A stretch of 64,000 nt of DNA from Streptomyces sp. NBC_01197 (GCF_036010505.1 NZ_CP108569.1:2978001-3042000); one strand, 5' to 3'. Positions 26,674 to 34,634 are shown, numbered from the stretch's first letter. The notes: generated by a model not told the origin, from the sequence alone. Program-made: numbers and translations.

Positions 26674-27690
26674 ATGGAGCGAGTACGTGACATCCGGCTG
26701 CTGCCCAAGGCCCATCTGCACCTGCATTTCACCGGGTCGATGCGGCCCACGACCCTGCTGGAACTGGCCGGCAGATACGGCGTGCACCTGCCTGAGGCAC
26801 TGACCGGCGGTGAGCCCCCGAAGCTGCGGGCCACCGACGAGCGCGGCTGGTTCCGGTTCCAGCGGCTGTACGACATCGCGCGGTCCTGTCTGCGCACCCC
26901 GGAGGACATCCAGCGACTGGTGCGCGAGGCCGCCGAGGAGGATGTAGCGGACGGCTCGCAGTGGCTGGAGATCCAGGTCGACCCGACCTCGTACGCCCCG
27001 TTCCTCGGCGGGCTGATCCCGGCGCTCGAAGTCATCCTGGACGCGGTGGACGCCGCCTCGCGCGACACCGGGCTCGGCATACGCGTGGTGGTCGCGGCGA
27101 ACCGGATGAAGCACCCGCTGGACGCACGGACCCTCGCGCGCCTCGCGGTGCGCTACGCGGACCGCGGTGTGATCGGTTTCGGGCTCTCCAACGACGAGCG
27201 CCGGGGCATGGCGCGGGACTTCGACCGCGCGTTCGCCATCGCCAGGGAGGGCGGTCTGCTGGCCGCGCCGCACGGCGGGGAGCTCAGCGGGCCCTCCTCG
27301 GTGCGGGACTGCCTGGACGATCTGCACGCCGCGCGGATCGGGCACGGGGTACGGGCCGCCGAGGACCCCCTGCTGCTGAAGCGGCTGGCCGAGCGCGGGG
27401 TGACCTGTGAGGTCTGCCCGGCGTCGAATGTGGCGCTCGGCGTCTACGAGAAGGCCGAGGACGTACCCCTGCGAAAACTGTTCGACGCCGGGGTGCCGAC
27501 GGCGCTCGGCGCGGACGACCCGCTGCTGTTCGGGTCGCGGCTCGCGGCCCAGTACGAGCTGGCGCGCGCGCAGGGGTTCAGCGACCCCGAACTGGCCGAG
27601 CTGGCACGGCAGTCGGTGCGCGGCTCGGCGGCGCCGGCGGACGTCCGGCGGAAGCTGCTCGCCGGCGTCGACGACTGGCTCACCGACTGA
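26674..27690 (+). CDS. Adenosine deaminase family protein
   Basis: Zinc-dependent purine deaminase family, converting adenosine to inosine or acting on a related base. The product is 338 aa. The metal HxH is in LPKAHLHLHFTGS at the start; RCDDLHAARIGHG-like DDLHAARIGHG and the HGGELSG segment follow; the late aspartate pair is in ALGADDPLLFGS. AGGA precedes ATG 26674 by 7 nt; the longer open frame upstream overlaps the aminotransferase and is not used. The 3' end overlaps the convergent tetR gene by 11 nt. Confidence 0.85.
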   Translation: MERVRDIRLLPKAHLHLHFTGSMRPTTLLELAGRYGVHLPEALTGGEPPKLRATDERGWFRFQRLYDIARSCLRTPEDIQRLVREAAEEDVADGSQWLEIQVDPTSYAPFLGGLIPALEVILDAVDAASRDTGLGIRVVVAANRMKHPLDARTLARLAVRYADRGVIGFGLSNDERRGMARDFDRAFAIAREGGLLAAPHGGELSGPSSVRDCLDDLHAARIGHGVRAAEDPLLLKRLAERGVTCEVCPASNVALGVYEKAEDVPLRKLFDAGVPTALGADDPLLFGSRLAAQYELARAQGFSDPELAELARQSVRGSAAPADVRRKLLAGVDDWLTD

Positions 27691-28303
27691 CCTCTCGTAC
27701 GACCCCCCGCAGGAGCGTGCGGGCGAGCCCGGCGGCGAACACGTCGAGCGGCTGCGGGGGCCCGCCCTCCTCGGTCATGTCGTACGCGAAGGCGCGCTGG
27801 GCGCAGGCGCCGAGCAGCAGTGAGGCGGCGGCGTAGGTGTCGGCGCCGCTGTCGATCCGGCCCGCGTCCCGCTCGGCGCGCAGATAGCTGTCGACGCCGC
27901 GAATGGGCATGTGGGGGCCGGTGCCGAGTTCACGCATGGCCGCTTCGTGGCGCCGCTTGAGCTGGGGGTCGGCGTAGAGCGAGGCGGCGATCGGGAAGCT
28001 CTGCTCGTAGAAGAGGGCGGCCCTGCGGGCGATCTCGGTGAGGTTCTCCTCGACACTGTGCAGCTGCGGCTGGACGGCCAGTTCGTCAAGGAGCGGGGTC
28101 AGCCTGGGCAGCCGCTCCCTGAGAACGGTCACAAACAGCTCTTCCTTGCTCGCGAAGTGCTTGTAGAGCGCCGCTTCCGAACAGCCGGCCGTCCTGGCGA
28201 TCTCCTTGGTGGTGGTCCGGGCCAGGCCGATGGTCAGCATGAGGCTGTGCGCGGCGTCGACGATCCGGCCGCGGGCGGGCTTCTGCTGCGCGGGTGGCTG
28301 CAC
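27680..28303 (-). CDS. TetR-family transcriptional regulator
   Basis: The product is 207 aa. The N-terminal helix-turn-helix reads IVDAAHSLMLTIGLARTTTKEIARTAGCSEAALYKHFASKEELF, a clear TetR signature (residues about 14-57). The C-terminal ligand/dimer domain is less conserved (LADP-type FYEQSFPIAASLYADPQLKRRH). GTG 28303 follows AGGAG. It is divergent from the SDR gene at 28408, with a palindrome between them, suggesting that it represses the SDR gene and itself. Confidence 0.85.
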   Translation of the reverse strand: MQPPAQQKPARGRIVDAAHSLMLTIGLARTTTKEIARTAGCSEAALYKHFASKEELFVTVLRERLPRLTPLLDELAVQPQLHSVEENLTEIARRAALFYEQSFPIAASLYADPQLKRRHEAAMRELGTGPHMPIRGVDSYLRAERDAGRIDSGADTYAAASLLLGACAQRAFAYDMTEEGGPPQPLDVFAAGLARTLLRGVVREVSR

Positions 28304-28354
28304 GGGCGCTCCTACCAGGCTTGACGGAGAGGTGAGTGACTGCCCACTCTAGGG

Positions 28355-28370
28355 GTGAGTGAATACTTAC
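28355..28370. promoter_or_regulatory. Candidate TetR operator between divergent genes
   Basis: Interrupted palindrome GTGAGTGAATACTTAC, symmetric as GTnAGTnnnnACTnAC, located in the 104-nt divergent spacer. Related halves (GTGAGTGAC at 28332, TATTCACCC at 28379) flank it. Size and place fit a TetR operator; this is inference. Confidence 0.5.
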
Positions 28371-28407
28371 CCACCTTGTATTCACCCCCATCTTGGGAGG
28401 GTGCGCG

Positions 28408-29037
28408 ATGAGGCTCACAGTGTTCGGCGCGACCGGCGGTATCGGCGGAGAGATCGTCCAGCAGGCGCTGGCCGGGGGCCACCAGGTCACGGCGGTGGTA
28501 CGCGATCCGGCTCGGCTCACGGCGGCCGGGGCGGGTCTCGATGTGGTCCGCTCGGACCTCCGCGACCCGGAGCCGCTGCGGGCGGCGGTGGCCGGGCGGG
28601 ACGCGGTGCTCTCCGGTCTGGGGGCGCGCGGCCGCAAGGACGCGGGTATCACCCAGGTGCTGACCCGGCCGGTGCTCGCGGCCATGGAGGCGGAGGGCGT
28701 ACGGCGGCTGCTGGTGGTGAGCGCGGCGCCGCTGGCACCGCCCGGGGACCAGTCGTTCGCCGACCGGGCCGCGCTCGGATTGATCGGCGTGATCCTGAAA
28801 GCGGTCTACGAGGACCTGCGGGTGATGGAGGCCGAGGTCGCGCGCAGTGCGACGGACTGGACGTCGGTCCGGCCGCCGAAGCTGACGGACAAGCCGCTGA
28901 CCGGCAGGTACCGGACGGTCATCGGGGGCAGTCCGCGCGGCGGCCGGAGCATCTCGCGCGCCGATGTGGCGCACGCGATGCTGACCATGATCGACGACCC
29001 CGCGACGGTGAAGCAGGGGGTCGGGGTCGCGTACTGA
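28408..29037 (+). CDS. NAD(P)H-binding SDR-like protein (atypical, NmrA/BVR-B type)
   Basis: The product is 209 aa with the Rossmann motif MRLTVFGATGGIGGEIVQQAL at the N-terminus, then VVRDPARL, AVLSGLGARG and VRRLLVVSAAPLAPP. A C-terminal WTSVRPPKLTDKP segment is characteristic of the atypical SDR group that senses or reduces flavin/quinone-type ligands. GGGAGG precedes ATG 28408 by 7 nt. The divergent TetR gene is probably its regulator. Substrate unknown. Confidence 0.8.
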   Translation: MRLTVFGATGGIGGEIVQQALAGGHQVTAVVRDPARLTAAGAGLDVVRSDLRDPEPLRAAVAGRDAVLSGLGARGRKDAGITQVLTRPVLAAMEAEGVRRLLVVSAAPLAPPGDQSFADRAALGLIGVILKAVYEDLRVMEAEVARSATDWTSVRPPKLTDKPLTGRYRTVIGGSPRGGRSISRADVAHAMLTMIDDPATVKQGVGVAY

Positions 29038-29057
29038 GGGGGCGGCGCCTGCGCTCG

Positions 29058-30113
29058 TTACAGGCTGACGCCGACCGTCACCGGCTCGTTGACCAGCGTC
29101 ACGCCGAACGCCTCGTGCACGCCCGCGACGACCTCGCGGGCGAGCGCGAGCAGGTCATCGGTGGTGGCCAGGCCCCGGTTGGTCAGGGCCAGCGTGTGCT
29201 TGGTGGAGATGCGGGCCGGTCCCGTTCCGTAACCCTTGGTGAAGCCCGCGCGGTCGATCAGCCAGGCCGCCGACGTCTTGGTCAGCCCCTCCCCCGCCGG
29301 GAATGCGGGAGGCGCGGTGTCCGCGCCCAGCCGCTCCCGTACCCGGGCCACAAAGGCGGCGAACTGTGCCTCGTCGAGGATCGGATTGGTGAAGAAGGAG
29401 CCGGCCGACCAGGTGTCGTGGTCCTCGGCGTCCAGCACCATGCCCTTGCCGGCGCGCAGCTTCAGTACGGTCTCGCGGACCGTCGAAGCGGGCACCCGGT
29501 CGCCCGCTTCGACACCGAGGACACGGGCCGTCTCCGGATACTTGACCGGGGCCGAGAGGCCGCCCGCGTCTTCGAGCTGGAAACGCACCCGCAGCACCAC
29601 ATAGCGGTCGGGTTCGGACTTGAAGCGACTGTGCCGGTACGAGAACCGGCACTCGGCGTTCGAGAGGGTGACCGTCTCCCCTGTGGTCCGGTCGTACGCG
29701 ACGACCTCGGTGAGGGTCGATGAGACCTCCTGGCCGTACGCCCCCACGTTCTGGATCGGGGTGGCGCCGGCGGAGCCGGGGATCCCGGCGAGGCACTCGA
29801 TGCCCGCGAGCCCGGCCTCGACGGTACGGGCCACCGCGTCGCTCCACACCTCGCCGGCCGCGAGTTCGAGCGCGGTGCCGGAGAGCGAGAACCCGCGTGT
29901 CGCGATCCGCAGGGCGGTGCCGGCGAACCCCTTGTCGCCGATGACCAGATTGGAGCCGCCGCCGATGACGAGCAGCGGGGTGCCGCTCGCGTCCGCCTCC
30001 CGGACGGCCGCGGTCACTTCGGCGTCGGTCTCCGCCGTGACCAGCCGGGCCGCGGGGCCGCCGAGGCGGAAGGTGGTCAGGGGGGCGAGTGGGGCTTCAA
30101 GGAGTTCCTGCAC
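29058..30113 (-). CDS. murB: UDP-N-acetylmuramate dehydrogenase
   Basis: FAD- and NADPH-dependent enzyme reducing UDP-GlcNAc-enolpyruvate to UDP-MurNAc in peptidoglycan synthesis. The product is 351 aa. FAD-binding residues appear in LLVIGGGSNLVIGDKGFAG and GIPGSAGATPIQNVGAYGQEV; the catalytic serine region is TWSAGSFFTNPIL; the C-terminal catalytic Glu is in LVNEPVTVGVSL. GTG 30113 matches the family start (M)QELLEAPLAPLTTFRLGG but has no Shine-Dalgarno, because a 16-bp hairpin ends 8 nt upstream. Confidence 0.95.
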   Translation of the reverse strand: MQELLEAPLAPLTTFRLGGPAARLVTAETDAEVTAAVREADASGTPLLVIGGGSNLVIGDKGFAGTALRIATRGFSLSGTALELAAGEVWSDAVARTVEAGLAGIECLAGIPGSAGATPIQNVGAYGQEVSSTLTEVVAYDRTTGETVTLSNAECRFSYRHSRFKSEPDRYVVLRVRFQLEDAGGLSAPVKYPETARVLGVEAGDRVPASTVRETVLKLRAGKGMVLDAEDHDTWSAGSFFTNPILDEAQFAAFVARVRERLGADTAPPAFPAGEGLTKTSAAWLIDRAGFTKGYGTGPARISTKHTLALTNRGLATTDDLLALAREVVAGVHEAFGVTLVNEPVTVGVSL

Positions 30114-30121
30114 GGGCCAAG

Positions 30122-30166
30122 CGTACGAGAACGGCCCCGCCGGTCGGGCAGGGCCGTTCTCGTACG
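30122..30166 (-). terminator. Perfect hairpin abutting the murB start codon
   Basis: 16-bp perfect stem, CGTACGAGAACGGCCC (30122-30137) / GGGCCGTTCTCGTACG (30151-30166), with a 13-nt loop. On the minus strand it lies after hadB and ends 8 nt before the murB GTG. It looks like a terminator of the rpmG-had unit, but its position could equally control murB translation. Confidence 0.75.
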
Positions 30167-30228
30167 GAGGTCAGGGGTGCGGAAATGAGGTGCGGAGGTG
30201 AGGTGCGGAGGCGGACTACGGCGCCGCC

Positions 30229-30666
30229 TCAGGCGAGGCGGACCACCGCGCGGGACATGCCCAGCACCTTCTTGCCGTCACTCATCGCCGTGAGATCGAC
30301 CCGCACCGTCTTGTCCTCGGGTTCTCCGACGACAGCTCCGACCTTGGCGCTGACCTCGATCAGCGCCCCGTCGGCGTCGTTCGGAACGACCACCGGCTTG
30401 GTGAACCGGACGCCGTACTCCACGACCGCACCCGGGTCCCCGACCCAGTCGGTCACCACCCGGATCGCCTCGGCCATGGTGAACATCCCGTGCGCGATGA
30501 CGTCGGGCAGCCCGACCTCCAGCGCGAACTTCTCGTTCCAGTGGATCGGGTTGAAGTCGCCGGACGCACCCGCGTACTGCACCAGCGTCGCCCGCGACAC
30601 CGGGAAGGACCGCGCCGGCAGCTCCGTGCCGACCTCGACGCTCCCGTAGGAGATCTTCGCTGTCAC
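30229..30666 (-). CDS. MaoC-like (R)-hydroxyacyl dehydratase, HadB-like subunit
   Basis: Hot-dog-fold hydratase, 145 aa. The R-hydratase motif GASGDFNPIHWNEKFA carries the catalytic Asp37 and His42, followed by AHGMFTMAEAI. In mycobacteria the adjacent hadA/hadB pair forms a (3R)-hydroxyacyl-ACP dehydratase for mycolate elongation; here the acyl substrate is unknown. GTG 30666 has GGAGG at 7 nt and is preferred over GTG 30672, which almost touches the site. It starts 2 nt downstream of the hadA-like stop. Confidence 0.8.
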   Translation of the reverse strand: MTAKISYGSVEVGTELPARSFPVSRATLVQYAGASGDFNPIHWNEKFALEVGLPDVIAHGMFTMAEAIRVVTDWVGDPGAVVEYGVRFTKPVVVPNDADGALIEVSAKVGAVVGEPEDKTVRVDLTAMSDGKKVLGMSRAVVRLA

Positions 30667-30668
30667 CG

Positions 30669-31121
30669 TCACGCCTCCCCGGCCGCGCGCGCGACCAGCT
30701 TCGTCCAGGCCGTCACGACGTGCTCGCCGGACTCGTCGTGGACCTCGCCGCGAATATCGATGATGTCGTTCCCGGCAAGGGACTTGACCGCCTCGATGGT
30801 CGAGGTGACCGTGAGCCGGTCCCCCGCGCGGACCGGGCGCCGGTAGGCGAACTTCTGATCGCCATGTACCACCCGCGTGTAGTCGAGACCCAGCTGCGGA
30901 TCCTCAACGACGACGCCCGCGGCCTTGAAGGTGATCGAGAAGACGAACGTCGGCGGAGCGATGACGTCGGCATGCCCGAGCGCCTTCGCCACGTCCACAT
31001 CGGTGTACGCGGGGTTCGCGTCACCCACCGCGTCGGCGAACTCGCGGATCTTCTCCCGGCCCACCTCGTACGGCGCGGAGGGCGGATAGGTCCGCCCCAC
31101 GAAGGACTGGTCGAGCGCCAT
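30669..31121 (-). CDS. HadA-like MaoC-family subunit (UPF0336 type)
   Basis: The product is 150 aa, starting MALDQSFVGRTYPPSAPYEVGREKIREFADAVGDANPAYTD. The hot-dog helix region ALGHADVIAPPTFVFSITF lacks the His of the R-hydratase motif, as in mycobacterial HadA, the non-catalytic partner that stabilises HadB. AGGAGGT precedes the ATG by 8 nt. The order rpmG-hadA-hadB matches mycobacteria as I remember it. Confidence 0.8.
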   Translation of the reverse strand: MALDQSFVGRTYPPSAPYEVGREKIREFADAVGDANPAYTDVDVAKALGHADVIAPPTFVFSITFKAAGVVVEDPQLGLDYTRVVHGDQKFAYRRPVRAGDRLTVTSTIEAVKSLAGNDIIDIRGEVHDESGEHVVTAWTKLVARAAGEA

Positions 31122-31195
31122 GGCTCACTACCTCCTGGTGGAGTGCCGGGAATCGGAAAGAATCACAATAACCGCGAGTAACCGCAGAAATGACG

Positions 31196-31226
31196 CGAGG
31201 CCGCCCCCGGTAAGGGGACGACCTCG
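31196..31226 (-). terminator. Hairpin between rpmG and the hadA-like gene
   Basis: Imperfect inverted repeat CGAGG...CCTCG with an inner CCCC/GGGG pairing, 47 nt after the rpmG stop. It may attenuate transcription into the had genes. Confidence 0.5.
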
Positions 31227-31272
31227 TGTCTGTGCCTGTGGAGATCTGTTCTTGTGGAAAGAACAGCCTGGA

Positions 31273-31437
31273 TCAGCGCGTTTCGCGGTGCGCGGTGTGC
31301 GAGTTGCAGCGCGGGCAGTGCTTCTTCATCTCAAGACGGTCCGGGTCGTTACGCCGGTTCTTCTTGGTGATGTAGTTCCGCTCCTTGCACTCCACGCAGG
31401 CCAGCGTGATCTTCGGGCGGACGTCGGTGGCAGCCAC
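31273..31437 (-). CDS. rpmG: 50S ribosomal protein L33 (zinc-binding type)
   Basis: Small 50S protein, 54 aa, (M)[23 protein letters not shown] and so on. Two CxxC pairs (Cys14/17 and Cys41/44) make it the zinc-ribbon (C+) paralogue; actinobacteria often also have a zinc-free copy induced on zinc starvation. GTG 31437 has AGGAG at 7 nt; the longer open frame lies in the tRNA-rpmG spacer. It follows tRNA-Thr and tRNA-Met on the same strand. Confidence 0.95.
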   Translation of the reverse strand: MAATDVRPKITLACVECKERNYITKKNRRNDPDRLEMKKHCPRCNSHTAHRETR

Positions 31438-31522
31438 GTGAGTGCTCCTTGGACGGATGGACGGATGAACGCATAAAAGAGTAGCCGATCGAAGGACCGA
31501 GCCCACCATCGGCTACCGTGTG

Positions 31523-31595
31523 TAGCGGTGACCGGACTTGAACCGGTGACACAGCGATTATGAGCCGCTTGCTCTACCGACTGAGCTACACCGCT
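31523..31595 (-). tRNA. tRNA-Met (CAU), elongator type
   Basis: 73-nt cloverleaf with acceptor AGCGGTG/CACCGCT fully paired, which excludes an initiator. D-arm AGCTCAGTCGGTAGAGC, anticodon loop CTCATAA with anticodon CAT, T-loop GTTCAAGTC. An Ile2 tRNA with lysidine-modified CAT cannot be excluded by eye. Confidence 0.93.
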
Positions 31596-31639
31596 TTGCT
31601 ACGGAATCCCTCACCCGAAGGTGAGGGCTCCCGCACCAG

Positions 31640-31712
31640 AGCCCCAATACGGAATCGAACCGTAGACCTTCTCCTTACCATGGAGACGCTCTACCGACTG
31701 AGCTATTGGGGC
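31640..31712 (-). tRNA. tRNA-Thr (GGU)
   Basis: 73-nt cloverleaf: acceptor GCCCCAA/TTGGGGC plus discriminator, D-arm AGCTCAGTCGGTAGAGC, anticodon stem TCTCC/GGAGA with loop ATGGTAA (anticodon GGT), and T-loop GTTCGATTC. It is 44 nt upstream of tRNA-Met on the same strand. Confidence 0.96.
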
Positions 31713-31723
31713 GAGCGATGAAG

Positions 31724-31752
31724 ACATTACACGGTCCTTCGCCGTCTCCCAA
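31724..31752 (-). promoter_or_regulatory. Promoter for tRNA-Thr/tRNA-Met (and probably rpmG)
   Basis: On the minus strand, -35 TTGGGA (31747-31752) and -10 TAATGT (31724-31729) have a 17-nt spacer. Transcription would begin a few bases before the tRNA-Thr 5' end at 31712. The remaining 295-nt space up to the amidohydrolase gene shows nothing else. Confidence 0.65.
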
Positions 31753-32007
31753 ATCCTTATGAAGGCCCCTCTCCGCCCCTATCCCCGGCCCTCTCCCCGC
31801 TCCCTTCTCCACCACGGCGTCCCGCCTTCCTCCCGGCTTCCACCAGCCCCTCCTGCCGCCGTTCGGCCCACGGGACCCATCGGCCACAGGAGTCACTCCC
31901 GGTACGACTAATCCGCCCCTCCTCGAAGCAGGACCGCCCTCCCCCATAGGCTCGCTTCACGCTGTGTGACCTCGCACGTCACGCCCGGCCCAGCACCCAG
32001 GAGCGCG

Positions 32008-33267
32008 ATGCCCGACAGCCAGCCGCGGCCTCCCGAAGGAGCCACCGCAGACACCACCGCGCTCCTCCTCCGCGGGGCCCGCCTGGCCGACGGCCGCACC
32101 GTGGACGTCAGCATCAGCGACGGGCTCATCGAAGCCGTCGGCACGGCCGGCAGCCTCACCGCACCCGGCGCCCGCGCCTCCGCCCCGCGCGTCGAGCTCG
32201 ACGGCTACCTGCTGCTCCCCGCACCCGCCGAACCCCACGCCCACAGCGACACCGCGCTGACCGCCGACGCCGGGCCCGGGCCGGGCCCCGACACCACCGG
32301 TTCCGTCCCCGACATCCAGCGCCGCGCCACCGAAGCCGCCCTCCTCCAGCTCGGGCACGGCGCCACCGCCCTGCGCTCGCACATCCGCATCGGCGACGTC
32401 CAGGGCCTCGGCGCCATGGAGGCCGTGCTCCAGGCCCGGCGGTCGCTGCGCGGACTCACCGACCTCACCACCGTCGCCGTGCCCCGCCTGCTCACCGGCG
32501 TCGCCGGCGCCGATGGCCTCGCCATGCTGCGCGACGCCGTGAAAATGGGCGCCACCGTCGTCGGCGGCTGCCCGGACCTCGACCCGGACCCGACCGGTTA
32601 CACCCAGGCCGTCCTCGAAGTCGCCGCCGAACACGGCTGCGCAGTCGATCTGCACACCGAGGGTGACGACCCGGCCCGGCTCGCCCGGCTGGCCGCCATG
32701 TCCGGCGGGCTGCGCCCCGGCGTCGCCATCGGCCCCTGCGGCGGGCTCTCCCGGCTCCCGCACGACGCGGCGGTCCGCGCCGCCGGCCGGCTCGCCGCCG
32801 CGGGCGTCACCGTGATCTGCCAGCCCCAGGGCGGCTGCGGCGGGGTCGAGAGCCGCGGGACCGCGCCCGTACGGCTGCTCCGCACAGCCGGCGTACGCGT
32901 CGCCGCGGGCAGCGGCGCACTGCGCGACCTGGCCAACCCGGTCGGCCGCGGCGACCCCCTGGAGGCCGCGTACCTGCTCGCGTCCCAGAGCGGCCTGCGG
33001 CCCGACGACGCGTACGGCGCGGTCAGTTCGGCGCCGCGCGAGGCGATGGGGCTCCCCGAGGTACGGGTGGAGGCGGGCTTCCCCGCCGAGCTGCTCGCCG
33101 TACGCGGGGACCAGCTCTCCGCCGCGCTCTCCCTCGCGTACAGCAGGATCGTCATCCACCGCGGGCGGGTGGTCGCGCGGACCAACGCGGTCCGCGAGTA
33201 CTGCGACTCGACCGCCCCCAGCGCTCTCGAACTGCCGCGTCAGGGACGGGCCGGCACCGGGCCCTGA
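32008..33267 (+). CDS. Cytosine-deaminase-like amidohydrolase lacking key active-site residues
   Basis: The product is 419 aa and aligns by eye with CodA-type amidohydrolases along its length: the HxH strand LPAPAEPHAHSDTA (His77, His79), ALRSHIRIGDVQ, GATVVGGCPDLDPD, and VDLHTEGDD (His216, Glu218). The two later positions are lost: the metal-His strand (CodA SHTTA) reads IGPCGGLS at 241-248, and the catalytic Asp strand (CodA GHDDVFD) reads GSGALRD at 301-307. A deaminase of normal mechanism is therefore unlikely. ATG 32008 has AGGAG upstream; the frame is open from 31966. A scavenging, binding or regulatory role is possible but unknown. Confidence 0.75.
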   Translation: MPDSQPRPPEGATADTTALLLRGARLADGRTVDVSISDGLIEAVGTAGSLTAPGARASAPRVELDGYLLLPAPAEPHAHSDTALTADAGPGPGPDTTGSVPDIQRRATEAALLQLGHGATALRSHIRIGDVQGLGAMEAVLQARRSLRGLTDLTTVAVPRLLTGVAGADGLAMLRDAVKMGATVVGGCPDLDPDPTGYTQAVLEVAAEHGCAVDLHTEGDDPARLARLAAMSGGLRPGVAIGPCGGLSRLPHDAAVRAAGRLAAAGVTVICQPQGGCGGVESRGTAPVRLLRTAGVRVAAGSGALRDLANPVGRGDPLEAAYLLASQSGLRPDDAYGAVSSAPREAMGLPEVRVEAGFPAELLAVRGDQLSAALSLAYSRIVIHRGRVVARTNAVREYCDSTAPSALELPRQGRAGTGP

Positions 33268-33435
33268 GCGCCGGCCCCGAGGGCTGCCGAACCGTCTGTT
33301 GAACGCACAGCCGACCGGGCCCGTGCCCTGCGTTCACCGGACCGGCGCCCGGCCGGGAACCTCCGCGCGGGCCGTCCCGCCACCCGCGCGGGCATTCCTG
33401 AGCGCGCGACGCCGACGGAGCGTACCGTCGGAAAC

Positions 33436-34092
33436 ATGCGCATTGTCATCGCAGGTGGACACGGTCAGATCGCGCTGCGGCTGGAGCGGCTGCTCGCCGC
33501 GCGCGGCGACGAAGTCGCGGGCATCATCCGCTCCGCGGGGCAGGCCGACGACCTGAGATCCGCGGGCGCCGAACCGGTCGTACTCGACCTGGAGTCGGCC
33601 ACCGTGGACCAGGTGGCCCAGGCCCTTTCCGGCGCCGACGCGGTGGTCTTCGCGGCGGGTGCGGGCCCCGGCAGCACCATCGAACGCAAGGACAGCGTCG
33701 ACCGCGACGCGGCGGTCAAACTCGCCGACGCCGCCGAACAGGCCGGTGTACGCCGTTACCTGATGATCTCGGCCATGGGTGCCGACTCCACCCACCAGGG
33801 CGACGGAGTCTTCGACGCCTACCTCCGGGCCAAGGGCGCGGCGGACGACGCCGTGCGGGCCCGCCGCACCCTGGACTGGACGGTGCTGCGCCCCGGGATG
33901 CTGACCGACGACGCGGGCACCGGCCACGTACGTCTGGAGGCCGGGACGGGCCGGGGCCAGATCCCGCGCGACGACGTGGCGGCGGTGCTCGCCGAGCTGG
34001 TCGAGACCCCGGCGACCGCTGGTCTCACCCTGGAGCTGATCGGCGGATCGGTGCCGGTGTCGGTCGCCGTGAAGGACGTGGCGGGAAACTGA
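33436..34092 (+). CDS. NAD(P)H-binding atypical SDR (YhfK/YwnB-like)
   Basis: The product is 218 aa with MRIVIAGGHGQIALRLERLLAARGDEVAGIIRS, a Rossmann fold whose glycine motif is GGHGQIA, followed by VVLDLESATVDQV, VVFAAGAGPG and RRYLMISAMGAD. Late segments LDWTVLRPGMLTDD and PRDDVAAVLAELVE match atypical SDRs. Function unknown; these are usually cofactor-binding reductases or sensors. It ends one base into the next gene (TGATG), so the two are co-translated. Confidence 0.85.
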   Translation: MRIVIAGGHGQIALRLERLLAARGDEVAGIIRSAGQADDLRSAGAEPVVLDLESATVDQVAQALSGADAVVFAAGAGPGSTIERKDSVDRDAAVKLADAAEQAGVRRYLMISAMGADSTHQGDGVFDAYLRAKGAADDAVRARRTLDWTVLRPGMLTDDAGTGHVRLEAGTGRGQIPRDDVAAVLAELVETPATAGLTLELIGGSVPVSVAVKDVAGN

Positions 34093-34634
34093 TGCAGAAC
34101 CCACCAGTGGCCGTCGAGCGGGCGGCGCAGCCGTACGCGGCGATCCGGGAGACCGTCACCATGGACACGTTCCCGGTGATCGCCGACCGGTTGGTGGAGG
34201 TGTTCGGCCGGCTCGCCGATCGCGGGATCGAGCCGGCCGGGGCGCCCTTCTTCCGGTACGACGTCATCGACGTGGAACGCGGCATGGAGGTCGAGGCGGG
34301 CGTACCGGTGGCTCAGCCGCTGGAGGCCGCGGGCTGGGACGTCAACGAGGCCGACGCCGACGCGGGTGAGGTCTTCACCGGCACGCTGCCGGCCGGCCGG
34401 TACCTGACGGTCACCCACATCGGCCACCCCGACGAGCTGTTGGGGGTCACCGCGGGCCTGCTGGAGTACGCGGCGGCGCGCGGCATGGAGTGGGACATGG
34501 CGAAGACCGACGTCGTCGAGGAGTGGGGCTGCCGGCTGGAGATCTACAAGACGGATCCACGGGAGGAGCCGGACATGTCCAAGTGGGAGACGGAACTGGC
34601 GTTCCGGCTCGCGGACCCGGGTTCGCAGAGGTAG
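34092..34634 (+). CDS. GyrI-like / AraC effector-binding domain protein
   Basis: The product is 180 aa with no DNA-binding domain. Residues about 8-165 match the SHS2-type GyrI/Rob ligand-binding fold: PYAAIRETVTMDTFPVIADRLVEVFGRLADRGI, ERGMEVEAGVPVA, PAGRYLTVTHIGHPDELLGV and EWGCRLEIYKTDP. Such stand-alone proteins bind or hydrolyse small hydrophobic toxins. It overlaps the preceding SDR gene by one base, so a joint detoxification role is possible. Confidence 0.75.
   Translation: MQNPPVAVERAAQPYAAIRETVTMDTFPVIADRLVEVFGRLADRGIEPAGAPFFRYDVIDVERGMEVEAGVPVAQPLEAAGWDVNEADADAGEVFTGTLPAGRYLTVTHIGHPDELLGVTAGLLEYAAARGMEWDMAKTDVVEEWGCRLEIYKTDPREEPDMSKWETELAFRLADPGSQR

Noticed and set aside
31523..31595. 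tRNA-Met considered as the initiator tRNA
   Set aside because: The acceptor 1-72 pair is A-T and matched, and the anticodon stem lacks the three consecutive G-C pairs typical of initiators.
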